Shown: positions 34,607 through 43,418 of the stretch, piece after piece
Layout: each line of letters opens with the position of its first letter
Numbering within the stretch: position 1 is the stretch's first letter
NCBI GenBank assembly: GCA_938002965.1
Contig: CALKZY010000005.1
Location: forward strand, 44,333-108,332
Direction of reading: 5' to 3'
Origin: an uncultured Acidimicrobiales bacterium
Lineage (GTDB): Bacteria; Actinomycetota; Acidimicrobiia; Acidimicrobiales; SZUA-35
DNA length: 64,000 nt
The notes under the pieces: generated by a model
The model's input: the letters and a program-made list of their open reading frames with translations, nothing else
The model's database searches: none
What the model was told of the DNA's origin: nothing
Translations under genes and position numbers: made by a program

Positions 34607-35653
34607 CTAGCCGTGCGCCCAGTAGTCCCGTCCAGGGACCATCTGGTCGAGGTTTGTACCGTCGATGTCCAGGTCTTTGTGGGACGTCGTCAAATGTAGA
34701 TGTGGACGATCGGATGACCATCCACAGGTGTCGACGAGGAATTCCAAGTTCTGGGCGGAATCTTGTGTGTCGTAGGTTTCTTGATAGAGGTTGGCCAAGA
34801 ATTGCCCTTTGGTAACCCGCTGACCGTGATGCAGCCTACGAACATCGGTCAGATCGAGGTGGGTGTACCTGAACTCCTCGCCGGTGTCCGCCTTCAGGGT
34901 GACACCCCCGTCAGTTCGCGAGGTGTCGACGCATCCCCAGACCTCAAGGGAGCCATCGGCTATGGCGGTGATATTGGCATCGGTGCCGGCTATCGGAACG
35001 AAGTCAAGGCTTGAGTCGTCGTAATGCCAGTGGTTGAACAGACGCATCCAACCGGTCCAGGGGAAGGTGTACAGATCTTTCCAACGATTGAAGCCGAACG
35101 CCCCCGCTTTCAGATTGGGATCACAGCGATCAAGCCGTACTGCTGACCCGGCGCCGTAGCCGTGGGCCGCTAGACACTCGCCGAATTGGACGTTTGCCAA
35201 CTGGTGACCCCCGAACCTCGTGGTACTCATACGCCACAGTTGTGAGTCGTTGACCCCGCCTTGGGTATTCACGCAATCCCAGATGTGGGCGAACCTGGTC
35301 CCGTAGTAGGGGGGTGCCAGACCGAGGCACTTGCCGGCTCGCTCGTTTCTCAGTTGGACTCGAACTCGTCCTTGACCGTCCCAGTAGTAGCCCTTCCGCC
35401 ACATCTGCGTCGTGCTGTCGTCGCAGCGTTCGGCAACTACGCGAGTTCTCTTCGATGTCGACCGGCCTTCAAGGCCCAGACAATTCCCGGACTTGACGCT
35501 GTGTATGCGTTCCGGCCTCGACCAGCTGTAGTCCGGGAGTGGTTCGGCAGAGGCCGGTGCTTGCAAGTGTAGAAGCACGAGAGTCGCCAATACTCCGATG
35601 GCGGCCAGCAGGCGCGCCATTCGGGCGATCGCCTTGGTTGTCGCTTTGCTCAT
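34607..35653 (-). CDS. Secreted ricin-type lectin / M23 (LytM-like) peptidase
   Basis: The start chosen is ATG 35653. A signal peptide (IGVLATLVLLHLQAPASA) is followed by a ricin-type beta-trefoil (residues about 45-190: SGNCLGLEGRST, AGKCLGLAPPY, FGECLAAHG). A C-terminal M23-type fold follows: NHWHYDDSSLDFVPIAG gives the first His and Asp, YTHLDL precedes HHGQRVTKGQFLA, and RPHLHL is the HxH motif. This suggests a zinc endopeptidase acting on peptidoglycan, although the loop after the first His is unusual. It is divergent from a ricin-bearing serine protease. Confidence 0.8.
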   Translation of the reverse strand: MSKATTKAIARMARLLAAIGVLATLVLLHLQAPASAEPLPDYSWSRPERIHSVKSGNCLGLEGRSTSKRTRVVAERCDDSTTQMWRKGYYWDGQGRVRVQLRNERAGKCLGLAPPYYGTRFAHIWDCVNTQGGVNDSQLWRMSTTRFGGHQLANVQFGECLAAHGYGAGSAVRLDRCDPNLKAGAFGFNRWKDLYTFPWTGWMRLFNHWHYDDSSLDFVPIAGTDANITAIADGSLEVWGCVDTSRTDGGVTLKADTGEEFRYTHLDLTDVRRLHHGQRVTKGQFLANLYQETYDTQDSAQNLEFLVDTCGWSSDRPHLHLTTSHKDLDIDGTNLDQMVPGRDYWAHG

Positions 35654-35843
35654 TTGTGATCTTTCTTCTCGGGTCGGGTTTCTCTCCGAGACACCGCAGG
35701 TACGCGGATTCTGGCAAGAGGTTTGTGCCCGCGGCGGGCGGTTACCCAAATTAGGTGACAGGTCTTGATGCTCTCGGGTGTCTCTCTCTGTGACGGCATC
35801 TCGCCGACACCGAGACTCTCGGGAATCAGGAGGTTATTGAATC

Positions 35844-37172
35844 ATGCGAACAATGAATCGCAGCTTTGCCCGGCTTACGACAGATAGAACCAATACCAGA
35901 ACCGCAACGGCGTCGGGATTCGACTTCTTCAAGGCAGTGCTATGGCCACTACTTGCTGTTGCCATGCTGGCTGTAGCGCCGGTGCGACCGGCTTCGGCTG
36001 TCATCGGCCCTTCGGTCAGCGCATCCACCTACCCCTATGCCGCCTATTTCGCCGATGGCGCCGGGAATACCTTTTGTTCGGGCGTGGCGATTGGATCGAA
36101 CTGGATTCTGACCGCTGCCCACTGCGTCATGCCGTTTCATGTCGGAACACGTAACCAAGCGCGGTCGAGAGTAATTGTCGGGCGGGACGACCCCAACAGT
36201 GGTGGAGGTTACGAGCGTCGCATCGCCACCTACATACTGCATCCTCAGTACTCGCTGGAGGCCTACCGAGGCGGGTTCTCGACCGATCCGAATATCAAGC
36301 CGACTCTGTCGCACTGGGATGTCGCCCTGGTCAAACTGAAGACTTCCGTGCCGAGCCAGAACACGATCCCGTTGCCAACTCTGGGTAATAGCTTGGTTGG
36401 TTCGCAGACAACCCGAGTGCTCGGGTTTGGTGGTAGTGGGCTTCAGGCGAATGATGCCAAAGCTTTCAAGTCGGGAACCCAGATCCTCTTCGAAGAGTCG
36501 GAGAATGTCATCGAGTCGGGCGATTCCGGAGGCCCCATTGTCACATGGCGGAACTCGCGTTGGGAGCTGGTCGGCACAAACGTTTCAGTAGTGAAAAGCG
36601 ACGGGGCCGCTGTCCGAGCCAAAGGCGTTGACTTATCAGATGGAAGAATCCGAAATTGGCTTGAACTGGCCTTGGACATGTCGGACTGGCGAATTTCATC
36701 CACTCGAATGACAATGTGGGGCCAGCACTCGACCCGCTGCCTGAACGAGGAGCTGTTCCCTGCATCCAACCGCGAGCGAGCCGAGGTGGCAGTGGGACTT
36801 TGCAACAATCAGGACAGGAACAAATGGCACTTCGTGGCCAAGTCCAACGGGATGTTCAACATTGTCAACAAAGCCAGCGGCAAGTGCCTCGGGGTTCAGA
36901 ACGGGTCGAACGCCACTAGCAAGAGTCTGGTTTGGCAGTGGTATTGCAATGGTAAAGAGACCCAAGAGTGGTATGGCGAAGGGCTGTCGTCCTGGGGCAA
37001 TGACAGGTTCAGCGCACAGGTTCATAATCGGCACCATCGTGAACTCTGCTGGGATATTCAGGGTGGAGACGTCAACCTCAACAACAAGCGATTGCAGCTG
37101 TACTGGTGCAAGCCGGGCGGCAGTGGTCATGACACTTACTATCGAAATCAGTACGTGAACATCGGCTGGTAG
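35844..37172 (+). CDS. Secreted trypsin-like serine protease with C-terminal ricin-type lectin domain
   Basis: 442 residues; AGGAGG at 35828-35833 supports ATG 35844. A signal peptide or anchor (LWPLLAVAMLAVAPVRPASA) is followed by an S1 protease domain: catalytic His93 in LTAAHC, Asp159 in HWDVALVKL and Ser228 in ESGDSGGPI. A ricin-type trefoil covers about residues 285-442 (STRCLNEELFP, SGKCLGVQNG, ELCWDIQGG). It is an extracellular protease probably targeted to glycans or glycoproteins. A strong hairpin at 37194-37226 follows. Confidence 0.93.
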   Translation: MRTMNRSFARLTTDRTNTRTATASGFDFFKAVLWPLLAVAMLAVAPVRPASAVIGPSVSASTYPYAAYFADGAGNTFCSGVAIGSNWILTAAHCVMPFHVGTRNQARSRVIVGRDDPNSGGGYERRIATYILHPQYSLEAYRGGFSTDPNIKPTLSHWDVALVKLKTSVPSQNTIPLPTLGNSLVGSQTTRVLGFGGSGLQANDAKAFKSGTQILFEESENVIESGDSGGPIVTWRNSRWELVGTNVSVVKSDGAAVRAKGVDLSDGRIRNWLELALDMSDWRISSTRMTMWGQHSTRCLNEELFPASNRERAEVAVGLCNNQDRNKWHFVAKSNGMFNIVNKASGKCLGVQNGSNATSKSLVWQWYCNGKETQEWYGEGLSSWGNDRFSAQVHNRHHRELCWDIQGGDVNLNNKRLQLYWCKPGGSGHDTYYRNQYVNIGW

Positions 37173-37193
37173 CCGCAGTCCGGATCACGCGAT

Positions 37194-37226
37194 ACCTGGT
37201 GACTCCCAGTTGGGGAGTCACCAGGT
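37194..37226 (+). terminator. Strong hairpin terminator after the serine protease gene
   Basis: ACCTGGTGACTCCC (37194-37207), loop AGTTG, GGGAGTCACCAGGT (37213-37226): a perfect 14-bp stem, with no T-tract. It lies 21 bp past the protease stop. Confidence 0.7.
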
Positions 37227-37311
37227 AGAAGCGAGGTGTTCATTGCGTAAGCAGCTGGCTACTCTGAATTCGGTGGACCGGCGGAGGGTGCAAACAGGCG
37301 GCTGGGTAGGC

Positions 37312-38424
37312 ATGACCGACATGGTGCTCGCCGCGGCGCCGACCGGCTCAACCAGGGCGGCAGACACCGGCAAGACTCCGACGTTTTACATCCCGTCGCT
37401 GGATGGGCTGCGGGCGGTATCAATCGCCATCGTGTTCATCTCCCACGCCGGGTACACGGCTATCCCCGGCGGTTTTGGTGTCACTGTCTTCTTCTTCCTT
37501 AGCGGATACCTGATCACCACCTTGCTGCACCGTGAATTCGACACCAACGGCACGGTGAGCCTGCGCAACTTCTATTGGCGTCGGGTGTGGCGCATTTTCC
37601 CACCGATGTACGCCGCTCTCGCTTTCGCTGTTGTCGTCTCGCTCACCGGGCTGACGATCGGCATGCCAACTGTTCCGGCCGTGGCTGCACAAGCCTTGCA
37701 TCTGTCGAACTACGCCAGCCTCACCCAACTCAACGAAGGCATGCCGTTCGGCACTCACGTCTTCTGGTCGTTGGCGGTGGAAGAACACTTCTACCTGATC
37801 TTCCCGGTATGCGCCCTGTTCTTGTTGCGGCGCTACCAGCCGCGGGCTCAAGCCGTCGCACTGTTGGCGGTGTGCGCTCTCGCTCTCGTATGGCGCATGG
37901 TGCTCGTGACGTTCTTCGAAGTCAGTGAGAGCCGGATCTTCTTTTCGACTGACACCCGCATTGATGCCATCTTGTTCGGCTGCGCCATGGGCTTGTACCT
38001 CAACCCGATGAGCGGTGAGTCGCCCCGATGGTCAGGCGGCAAAGCGTTGGCTGTGGCCGGGACCTCCACCGCGTTCATCGTGGCCACTATGGTCATCCGC
38101 CACGAGTTCTATCGAGACACGATCCGCTACAGCCTCCAGTCGCTGGCGCTAGCCCCGATCTTCTACGCCGCCATCCAACAACCGGACTACGGACCTTTCC
38201 GACTGCTGAACCTGGCCTGGGTACGTTTCATCGGCGTGCTCAGCTACTCGCTGTACCTGGTCCACCTCGTGGTGATACTGGCGCTGCGCAACGTGCGCCC
38301 AGAATTGGGCACCCCAGCGGTGATCGTGGTGGCCGGCGTCATCTCGGTGGCTATCGCCTACATGTTTCACATCGGCTTGGAGCGACCGGCCGCCCGAATG
38401 CGCAAGCGCTACGCCTCGATCTGA
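37312..38424 (+). CDS. Acyltransferase 3 family membrane protein (OafA-like)
   Basis: ATG 37312 was chosen; the longer frame begins at a TTG inside the terminator hairpin. About ten transmembrane helices. YIPSLDGLRAVSIAIVFISHAGY has the Arg/His motif of the family, and VFWSLAVEEHFYLIFPV is the second conserved block. These enzymes O-acylate exported glycans, antibiotics or lipids at the membrane. The acceptor is unknown, and no polysaccharide cluster adjoins it. Confidence 0.9.
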   Translation: MTDMVLAAAPTGSTRAADTGKTPTFYIPSLDGLRAVSIAIVFISHAGYTAIPGGFGVTVFFFLSGYLITTLLHREFDTNGTVSLRNFYWRRVWRIFPPMYAALAFAVVVSLTGLTIGMPTVPAVAAQALHLSNYASLTQLNEGMPFGTHVFWSLAVEEHFYLIFPVCALFLLRRYQPRAQAVALLAVCALALVWRMVLVTFFEVSESRIFFSTDTRIDAILFGCAMGLYLNPMSGESPRWSGGKALAVAGTSTAFIVATMVIRHEFYRDTIRYSLQSLALAPIFYAAIQQPDYGPFRLLNLAWVRFIGVLSYSLYLVHLVVILALRNVRPELGTPAVIVVAGVISVAIAYMFHIGLERPAARMRKRYASI

Positions 38425-38453
38425 GCTCTGACCTGAGAGACGTTTGGCGTCGG

Positions 38454-39437
38454 CTAGTGCGACACCGAACCAGGGACCCGGGCGAAGTCCACAAGTAGCC
38501 GCGCCAGCTCGTCGGCTCGGTCGAGCATCAACATGTGTCCGCCGCCGTCGATGACCCGAAGCCGTGCCCCTGGGATGCGGTCAGCCAACGCCTTGGAGAA
38601 TCGAGGGGGAGTAAGACGGTCCCGAGACCCGGCCACAATCATGGTGTCGACGTTGAGCAAGCAGAGCGAGTTGGAGATGTCATACTCGGCGAGGGCCGCT
38701 GTTGCTTGGCGTCGTGTTTGACTCGAGATGCGGCCGGTCGATTCGATCAAGTGATCCACAAGTTCCAGGTTCGGGTTGCGACTCATGGCCATAAGCCCGG
38801 CACCGACCCGCATGCGTTTATCGAACACGGCGAACCAGTCAGTCAGCTTCAGCGACAACGCCCTCAGGCCCACCTGCGACCGGATGTCTGACAAACTGCC
38901 GGTGGTGCAAACTACCGCCAGACGCTCGATCCGTTCGCCTGCCACTTCAGGGTGCTCGATCATGGCAGCCATCGCGGTCATGGCCCCCATCGAGTGGCCT
39001 ACCAACGTGATACCTCGGAGGTTCAGCGCACTCAGCACCTGTACCACGTCGGCGGCCAGACGAGGAACGCCGTAGCCTTCGGATCCAACCGTGGACTGCC
39101 CGTGGCCCCGATGCTCGATAGCCACGACCTCGAACCCAGCGTGAATGAGTCGACGGCCGACGGGCGCCCAGTCATCTCGGTTGCCGGTCAGGCCATGCAA
39201 CAAAACGACAGTCGGACCTGACCCGGCCCGCCGCACGGAGATGCGTGCGCGGTCGTCAGTGGTCACCGTCGAGGCCGGACCTGACGGGAACTCCATCGAC
39301 TCGCCAGCCAGAGGGTTGGGGTTTTGGGCCCACCGTTTGGCCATCACCCCCTGACCCCAATAGGCCAGTGCTGCCGCCGCTCCGGCTCCGACTACGGTCA
39401 CCGCGGCCGGGAAACCGGCCCGCTTTTCGGAACTCAC
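38454..39437 (-). CDS. Alpha/beta-hydrolase
   Basis: The start chosen is GTG 39437 behind GGAGAAG; the longer version from 39485 would overlap the divergent gene. An N-terminal hydrophobic helix (AAVTVVGAGAAAALAYWG) may anchor it. The hydrolase fold has the oxyanion region VVLLHGLTGNRDDW, nucleophile GHSMGAM, and Asp and His at the end (AGSRDRLTPPRF, GGGHMLML). The catalytic triad is complete. The substrate is unknown. Confidence 0.9.
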   Translation of the reverse strand: MSSEKRAGFPAAVTVVGAGAAAALAYWGQGVMAKRWAQNPNPLAGESMEFPSGPASTVTTDDRARISVRRAGSGPTVVLLHGLTGNRDDWAPVGRRLIHAGFEVVAIEHRGHGQSTVGSEGYGVPRLAADVVQVLSALNLRGITLVGHSMGAMTAMAAMIEHPEVAGERIERLAVVCTTGSLSDIRSQVGLRALSLKLTDWFAVFDKRMRVGAGLMAMSRNPNLELVDHLIESTGRISSQTRRQATAALAEYDISNSLCLLNVDTMIVAGSRDRLTPPRFSKALADRIPGARLRVIDGGGHMLMLDRADELARLLVDFARVPGSVSH

Positions 39438-39461
39438 CTTCTCCAAGATAGGGTCCGTTTC

Positions 39462-40796
39462 ATGGGAGACACCAGGTCTGAGCATGCATCTGACGGAGCT
39501 TCACCCAGACTTTCGACCGTTCCTAGGTCGGCAGGCCCACCCGAACGCGCTGATGTCGTAGTGGTCGGCGCCGGCTTGGCTGGCATGGCCGCCGCCAGAG
39601 TCGTGGCCGAAGCAGGCCGAGACGTTGTGGTAGTCGAAGCCTCCGACGGGGTAGGCGGCCGAGTGCGAACCGATGAAGTCGATGGCTTCTTGTTGGACCG
39701 AGGGTTTCAGGTTCTGCTGACCGACTATCCCGAGTTGAAATCGCAAGTGGACTTGCACGCCCTAGACCTTCGACGGTTCGAACCCGGTGCCGTGGTTTAC
39801 AACGCTGAGCGCTTCGCCCCGGACCGCTTCCGGGTGGTGGGCGATCCACTACGACGCCCGAAAACTCTGTACGACACGGCGCTGGCCCCGATCGGCAGCA
39901 TCGCTGACAAGGCCCGGATCCTGGCCCAACGGGTGCGGCTGCAACGAGCCCACCCTCGCGACCTGCTGCGGGCCGAAGATCGGTCAACCCGCCAGGCGCT
40001 GGTCAACGAGGGATTCAGCGACACCATTATTGAACAGTTCTTTGAGCCACTGGTCGGCGGTATCCAACTGGATCCGTCGCTCGGTACCAGCCGACGAATG
40101 TTCGACGTGATCTTCCGCTGCCTGATCAACGGCGACGTGGCCGTGCCGGCCCAGGGCATGGGTCGCTTGGCCGACCAGATGGCCGACTACCTGCCCGACG
40201 GCACCATCTATCTGAACTGCGCTGTGGCCGCCGTTGACCCCGGCTCGGTGGCCCTGACCGACGGACGAACCATCACTGCCGAGCGAGTCGTAGTGGCCAC
40301 CGAAGGGCCGGCCGCCGCTGAGCTGCTCGACCTGCCGTCGGTCGAATCCAATCCGGCTACTTGTGTGTGGTACGCCGCTGACGCATCCCCGTTGCCGTCA
40401 CCGCTGGACAAGCCGTACGTGATCTTGTGTCGTCGGGCCGACGGCCCGGCGCTGAACGTGGTGCCGATGAGCGTGGTCGCCCCGGGCTACGCTCCGGCCG
40501 GACAGACTTTGATCGCCGCTGCGTGTCCCGGCATCTACGAGCCCGACGCCGAGCCAGCCACCCGGGATCAGCTTCGAACCATGTTTGGTCCGCTGGCCGA
40601 CAAGTTGCGTCACCTCCGGACCGACGCCATTGCCCACGGACAGCCTCGACAGCACCCACCGTTCTCGCCTAAGCGGCGGGTCTCGCTGGGCGACGGGCTT
40701 TTCGTCTGCGGCGATCATCGTGATACATCGTCGTTGCAAGGAGCGATGTTCTCTGGCCGTCGCACCGGTGAGGCGGTTGTGGCGTCGCTCGCCTAG
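39462..40796 (+). CDS. FAD-dependent amine oxidase / protoporphyrinogen-oxidase-like flavoprotein
   Basis: 444 residues from ATG 39462. The FAD-binding Rossmann motif is VVVVGAGLAGMAAARVVAEA, followed by VVVEASDGVGGRVRTDEVDG, the amine-oxidase signature. The C-terminal VCGDHRDTSSLQGAMFSGRR contacts FAD. The family includes monoamine oxidases, phytoene desaturases and HemG/HemY-like enzymes; the substrate cannot be assigned. It is divergent from the alpha/beta-hydrolase, with 24 bp between starts. Confidence 0.88.
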   Translation: MGDTRSEHASDGASPRLSTVPRSAGPPERADVVVVGAGLAGMAAARVVAEAGRDVVVVEASDGVGGRVRTDEVDGFLLDRGFQVLLTDYPELKSQVDLHALDLRRFEPGAVVYNAERFAPDRFRVVGDPLRRPKTLYDTALAPIGSIADKARILAQRVRLQRAHPRDLLRAEDRSTRQALVNEGFSDTIIEQFFEPLVGGIQLDPSLGTSRRMFDVIFRCLINGDVAVPAQGMGRLADQMADYLPDGTIYLNCAVAAVDPGSVALTDGRTITAERVVVATEGPAAAELLDLPSVESNPATCVWYAADASPLPSPLDKPYVILCRRADGPALNVVPMSVVAPGYAPAGQTLIAAACPGIYEPDAEPATRDQLRTMFGPLADKLRHLRTDAIAHGQPRQHPPFSPKRRVSLGDGLFVCGDHRDTSSLQGAMFSGRRTGEAVVASLA

Positions 40797-40865
40797 CAGT
40801 GCTGGACCAGCGACGCGTCAGTTGGTCGGGCACCAACCTCAATCGCTGCTAGCGTTTTGTGAGCT

Positions 40866-41885
40866 ATGGCGACCAGCGACGATAGTAACCCGGACGCCGG
40901 TGGGCCAAGGCACGATCTTGTCCGCCTTCCCGATCGACGGCTCACCCCGTTCCAGGCAGTGGCTCGAAGAATCGTGTTCGCCGTGGCCTTGGTGCTGTTC
41001 GTGGCGATGGTCGTCAGGCTCGGCCGCGGCGGCTACGTTGACATTACCGGCGATCCGATCAGCTTCGGCGACGCCCTCTACTACGCCTCGGTGACGGTGA
41101 CCACCACTGGCTACGGAGACATCACCGCCGTGAGTTCCGGGGCCCGGATGGCCACAGTCTTTCTCATTACACCGGCTCGCATCCTGTTCTTGATCCTGGT
41201 GGTCGGCACCACGGTTGAAGTGCTGACCGACCAGTCTCGACGTGAGCTGCTGACCAAACGATGGAGGCAACGAGTGAACAACCACTATGTGATCTGTGGG
41301 TTCGGGGCCACCGGCCATAGCGCCGCCGCCGACCTCATGAGACGCGGCGTCGACCCATCGGAGATTGTGGCCGTTGATGTTAACCAGGACGTGGTCGACC
41401 AAGCCGGCCACGACGGTTTCGTGGCTGTGCAAGGCGACGCCTCGGTCCAGGCCGTGCTGCGCCAAGCCGCCATCGGTCGGGCGAAAGCAGTGATCATCGC
41501 CCCCAACAGGGACGACACCGCTGTGCTGGTCACCCTCACGGCCAGAGAAATGAACCCGACTGCCCACATCGTGGCTGGCGTCAAAGAACAGGAGAACATG
41601 CACCTGTTCCTGCAGGGTGGCGCCAACGAAGTGATCGATGCCACCGCTGCCGTCGGTCGCATGCTCGGCCTTGGCACCTACGCCCCGGGAGCGGTTCGGG
41701 TCCTCGACGACTTGCTTGATGCGGGTAAAGGTTTGGAGCTGGCTGAGGTCGACTCGGACGGCACTGTGCCTCCTGGAGCAACGCTCGTGGCAGTGATCCG
41801 CGAAGGTCGCCGGCAGCCTGTGGCCCAGGTGGACCAGGCGAGCCTACGTCCAGGGGACCGTTTGGTTGTCCTGCGCGAGACCTAG
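40866..41885 (+). CDS. Potassium channel protein with RCK (TrkA-N) domain
   Basis: 339 residues. A two-helix pore with the canonical filter in YYASVTVTTTGYGDI is near residues 75-90. Then an RCK domain: NNHYVICGFGATGHSAAADLM (dinucleotide Rossmann motif) to about residue 250. A C-terminal TrkA-C-like segment ends RPGDRLVVLRE. It is a ligand-gated K+ channel of the MthK/Kch type. Confidence 0.92.
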   Translation: MATSDDSNPDAGGPRHDLVRLPDRRLTPFQAVARRIVFAVALVLFVAMVVRLGRGGYVDITGDPISFGDALYYASVTVTTTGYGDITAVSSGARMATVFLITPARILFLILVVGTTVEVLTDQSRRELLTKRWRQRVNNHYVICGFGATGHSAAADLMRRGVDPSEIVAVDVNQDVVDQAGHDGFVAVQGDASVQAVLRQAAIGRAKAVIIAPNRDDTAVLVTLTAREMNPTAHIVAGVKEQENMHLFLQGGANEVIDATAAVGRMLGLGTYAPGAVRVLDDLLDAGKGLELAEVDSDGTVPPGATLVAVIREGRRQPVAQVDQASLRPGDRLVVLRET

Positions 41886-41952
41886 CCCGAGTACTGCTGC
41901 CTGCTGCTTGCCTTTTACTGCTTGCCCGCTCCTGTTTGCCTAGTATTCACCC

Positions 41953-42351
41953 ATGGCTCATCCGCAGCAGTTCGACGACGATGATCCGGTGCTGGCGCAA
42001 CTACGCGAGGTGTGCCTGGCTCTGCCCGGTGCCGACGAGAAGGTGTCGCACGGCCGCCCGTCGTTCTTCACCAAGAAGATCTTTGCTGGGTTCGGCGCCG
42101 TCCTGAAAGGCGATCATCACTCCGGCCGCTACGACCAGGCGCTGGTATTCATGCCTTCGGATGAAGATGCCGCAGCCATCGACCAGGACGGGCGGTTCTT
42201 CACCCCTGCCTATTGGGGCCCCTACGGTTGGCGGGGCCTCGACCTGTCCACCACCGACACCGACTGGGACGAGGTAGCCGAATTGGTGGAGGAAAGCTAC
42301 CGGGCCACCGCTCCAAACAAGCTGATCAAAGAACTCGACGCCAGGGATTGA
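41953..42351 (+). CDS. MmcQ/YjbR family protein
   Basis: 132 residues. LREVCLALPGADEKVSHGRPSFF and the C-terminal WDEVAELVEESYRATAPNKL match the MmcQ/YjbR fold (CyaY-like, putative DNA-binding). The function is not established. A hairpin (GGCTCG-TCAG-CGAGCC, 42355-42370) follows its stop. Confidence 0.88.
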   Translation: MAHPQQFDDDDPVLAQLREVCLALPGADEKVSHGRPSFFTKKIFAGFGAVLKGDHHSGRYDQALVFMPSDEDAAAIDQDGRFFTPAYWGPYGWRGLDLSTTDTDWDEVAELVEESYRATAPNKLIKELDARD

Positions 42352-42354
42352 TCG

Positions 42355-42370
42355 GGCTCGTCAGCGAGCC
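42355..42370 (+). terminator. Hairpin immediately after the MmcQ-like gene
   Basis: GGCTCG, loop TCAG, CGAGCC, starting 4 nt after the stop codon. The stem is short (6 bp) and the following T-tract weak. Confidence 0.45.
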
Positions 42371-42577
42371 TCATCTGTTGGTGGCAGATTCGTAGTAGAC
42401 GGTGACAGATGGCCACAGACCGTCGGCAGTGACGTCTTGTGACAGAGTGACGTCTTGACTATCAACGGGGCCGAGGGCTTCTATCGAACCGGCGATAGTC
42501 CTCAGAAACAGCCGACCCAAGCGTTGATGTCCGACGGACTCAGCCCCATTTGGCTCGGAACTGGGCGGGGGTTTCAC
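42371..42577 (-). CDS. Possible small ORF downstream of the AraC-type regulator
   Basis: A 68-codon frame overlaps the end of the regulator by 38 bp. Its second half reads like a protein (RTIAGSIEALGPVDSQDVTL, then an 18-nt-period repeat giving SQDVT twice). No ribosome site or homologue was recognised. It may be a real small gene in the regulator transcript or a chance frame. Confidence 0.2.
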   Translation of the reverse strand: MKPPPSSEPNGAESVGHQRLGRLFLRTIAGSIEALGPVDSQDVTLSQDVTADGLWPSVTVYYESATNR

Positions 42578-43295
42578 TGGTCAACTGGGCGAATCGGAAG
42601 GTGAAGTCGGCTTGATCGTAGAACCCGGCTGCCGTGGCCACTTCAGCCAACGGCATATCTGTTCCGGTTAACAGATCGGCGGCCCGGTCTACTCGGCAGC
42701 GGAGAATGTACTTGGTGGCGGGCACGCCAAAAGTCTTGCGCATTCGCCGTTCCAACTGTGACTTCGAGCAACCGGCTACTTCGGCCAGTTCCGACACCCG
42801 AATCCGGTCGGTCAGGTTCTCGCGGATATGGGCGGCCACCAGGGTCATCGACTGCATCACCGAATCCGACTGGGTGGGAGCGCCCGGTGCAGCGGCCACA
42901 TGCAGGTCGCGGCTGACGCTGACCAGCCCGACGACCGTGCCATCGTCATCGTTCACTGGGAGTTTGGTGGTGGAATACCAGCCGAGCGACCCGTCCTCCC
43001 GCCGAATCAGTTCCAGTTCGTCGCGTATGGCGTGGCCGGAGGTGAACAGCTGATGGTCCTGTTGCTCATAGCGTTCAGCCATGTTGGCTTTAAACAGGTC
43101 GGTGGCCCGTTTGCCGACAACGTCGCGCTTGGATGATCGCCCGGTGCGTCGAACGAAGGCGCTGTTGACTTCGATGTAGCGGCAATCCAGGTCCTTGACG
43201 CAGAACATCACGTCAACCAGGATCCCGAACAGTCCGATCAGCTCGGTTTGACAGTCGAAACCGATGGGCAGGGAGTCACGGTCTCGAAGGTTCAT
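42540..43295 (-). CDS. PAS-AraC transcriptional regulator, probably of putA
   Basis: 251 residues. A PAS domain (about 20-125: DVMFCVKDLDCRYIEVNSAF, YSTTKLPVNDDDGTVVGLVS) precedes an AraC HTH domain (about 150-251: RVSELAEVAGCSKSQLERRM, EVATAAGFYDQADFTFRF). It is divergent from putA with 123 bp between, the usual place for a pathway activator. The intergenic inverted repeat at 43337-43367 may be its target. Confidence 0.9.
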   Translation of the reverse strand: MNLRDRDSLPIGFDCQTELIGLFGILVDVMFCVKDLDCRYIEVNSAFVRRTGRSSKRDVVGKRATDLFKANMAERYEQQDHQLFTSGHAIRDELELIRREDGSLGWYSTTKLPVNDDDGTVVGLVSVSRDLHVAAAPGAPTQSDSVMQSMTLVAAHIRENLTDRIRVSELAEVAGCSKSQLERRMRKTFGVPATKYILRCRVDRAADLLTGTDMPLAEVATAAGFYDQADFTFRFAQLTSETPAQFRAKWG

Positions 43296-43336
43296 CGGCT
43301 CTCATGGTGGCCGATTAGTGAGTCATGCTCAAGGCT

Positions 43337-43367
43337 TTGCATCGCCGAACCGCTTTTTGCGGTGCAA
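43337..43367. promoter_or_regulatory. Nested inverted repeats between the AraC regulator and putA
   Basis: TTGCATCGC and GCGGTGCAA form a near-perfect inverted repeat (one mismatch, a G-U pair in RNA). Inside it, CCGC-TTTTT-GCGG makes an alternative hairpin. It could be an operator or an attenuating structure. Confidence 0.45.
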
Positions 43368-43418
43368 CAGCCCAAGAAACGGACCGATTGCGACAACTAC
43401 CGTTGACTACGATTCCCT

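Noticed and set aside
37210..37311. Upstream TTG start for the acyltransferase
   Set aside because: The TTG lies in the loop of the strong 14-bp hairpin; the added residues are not membrane-like or conserved in pattern.
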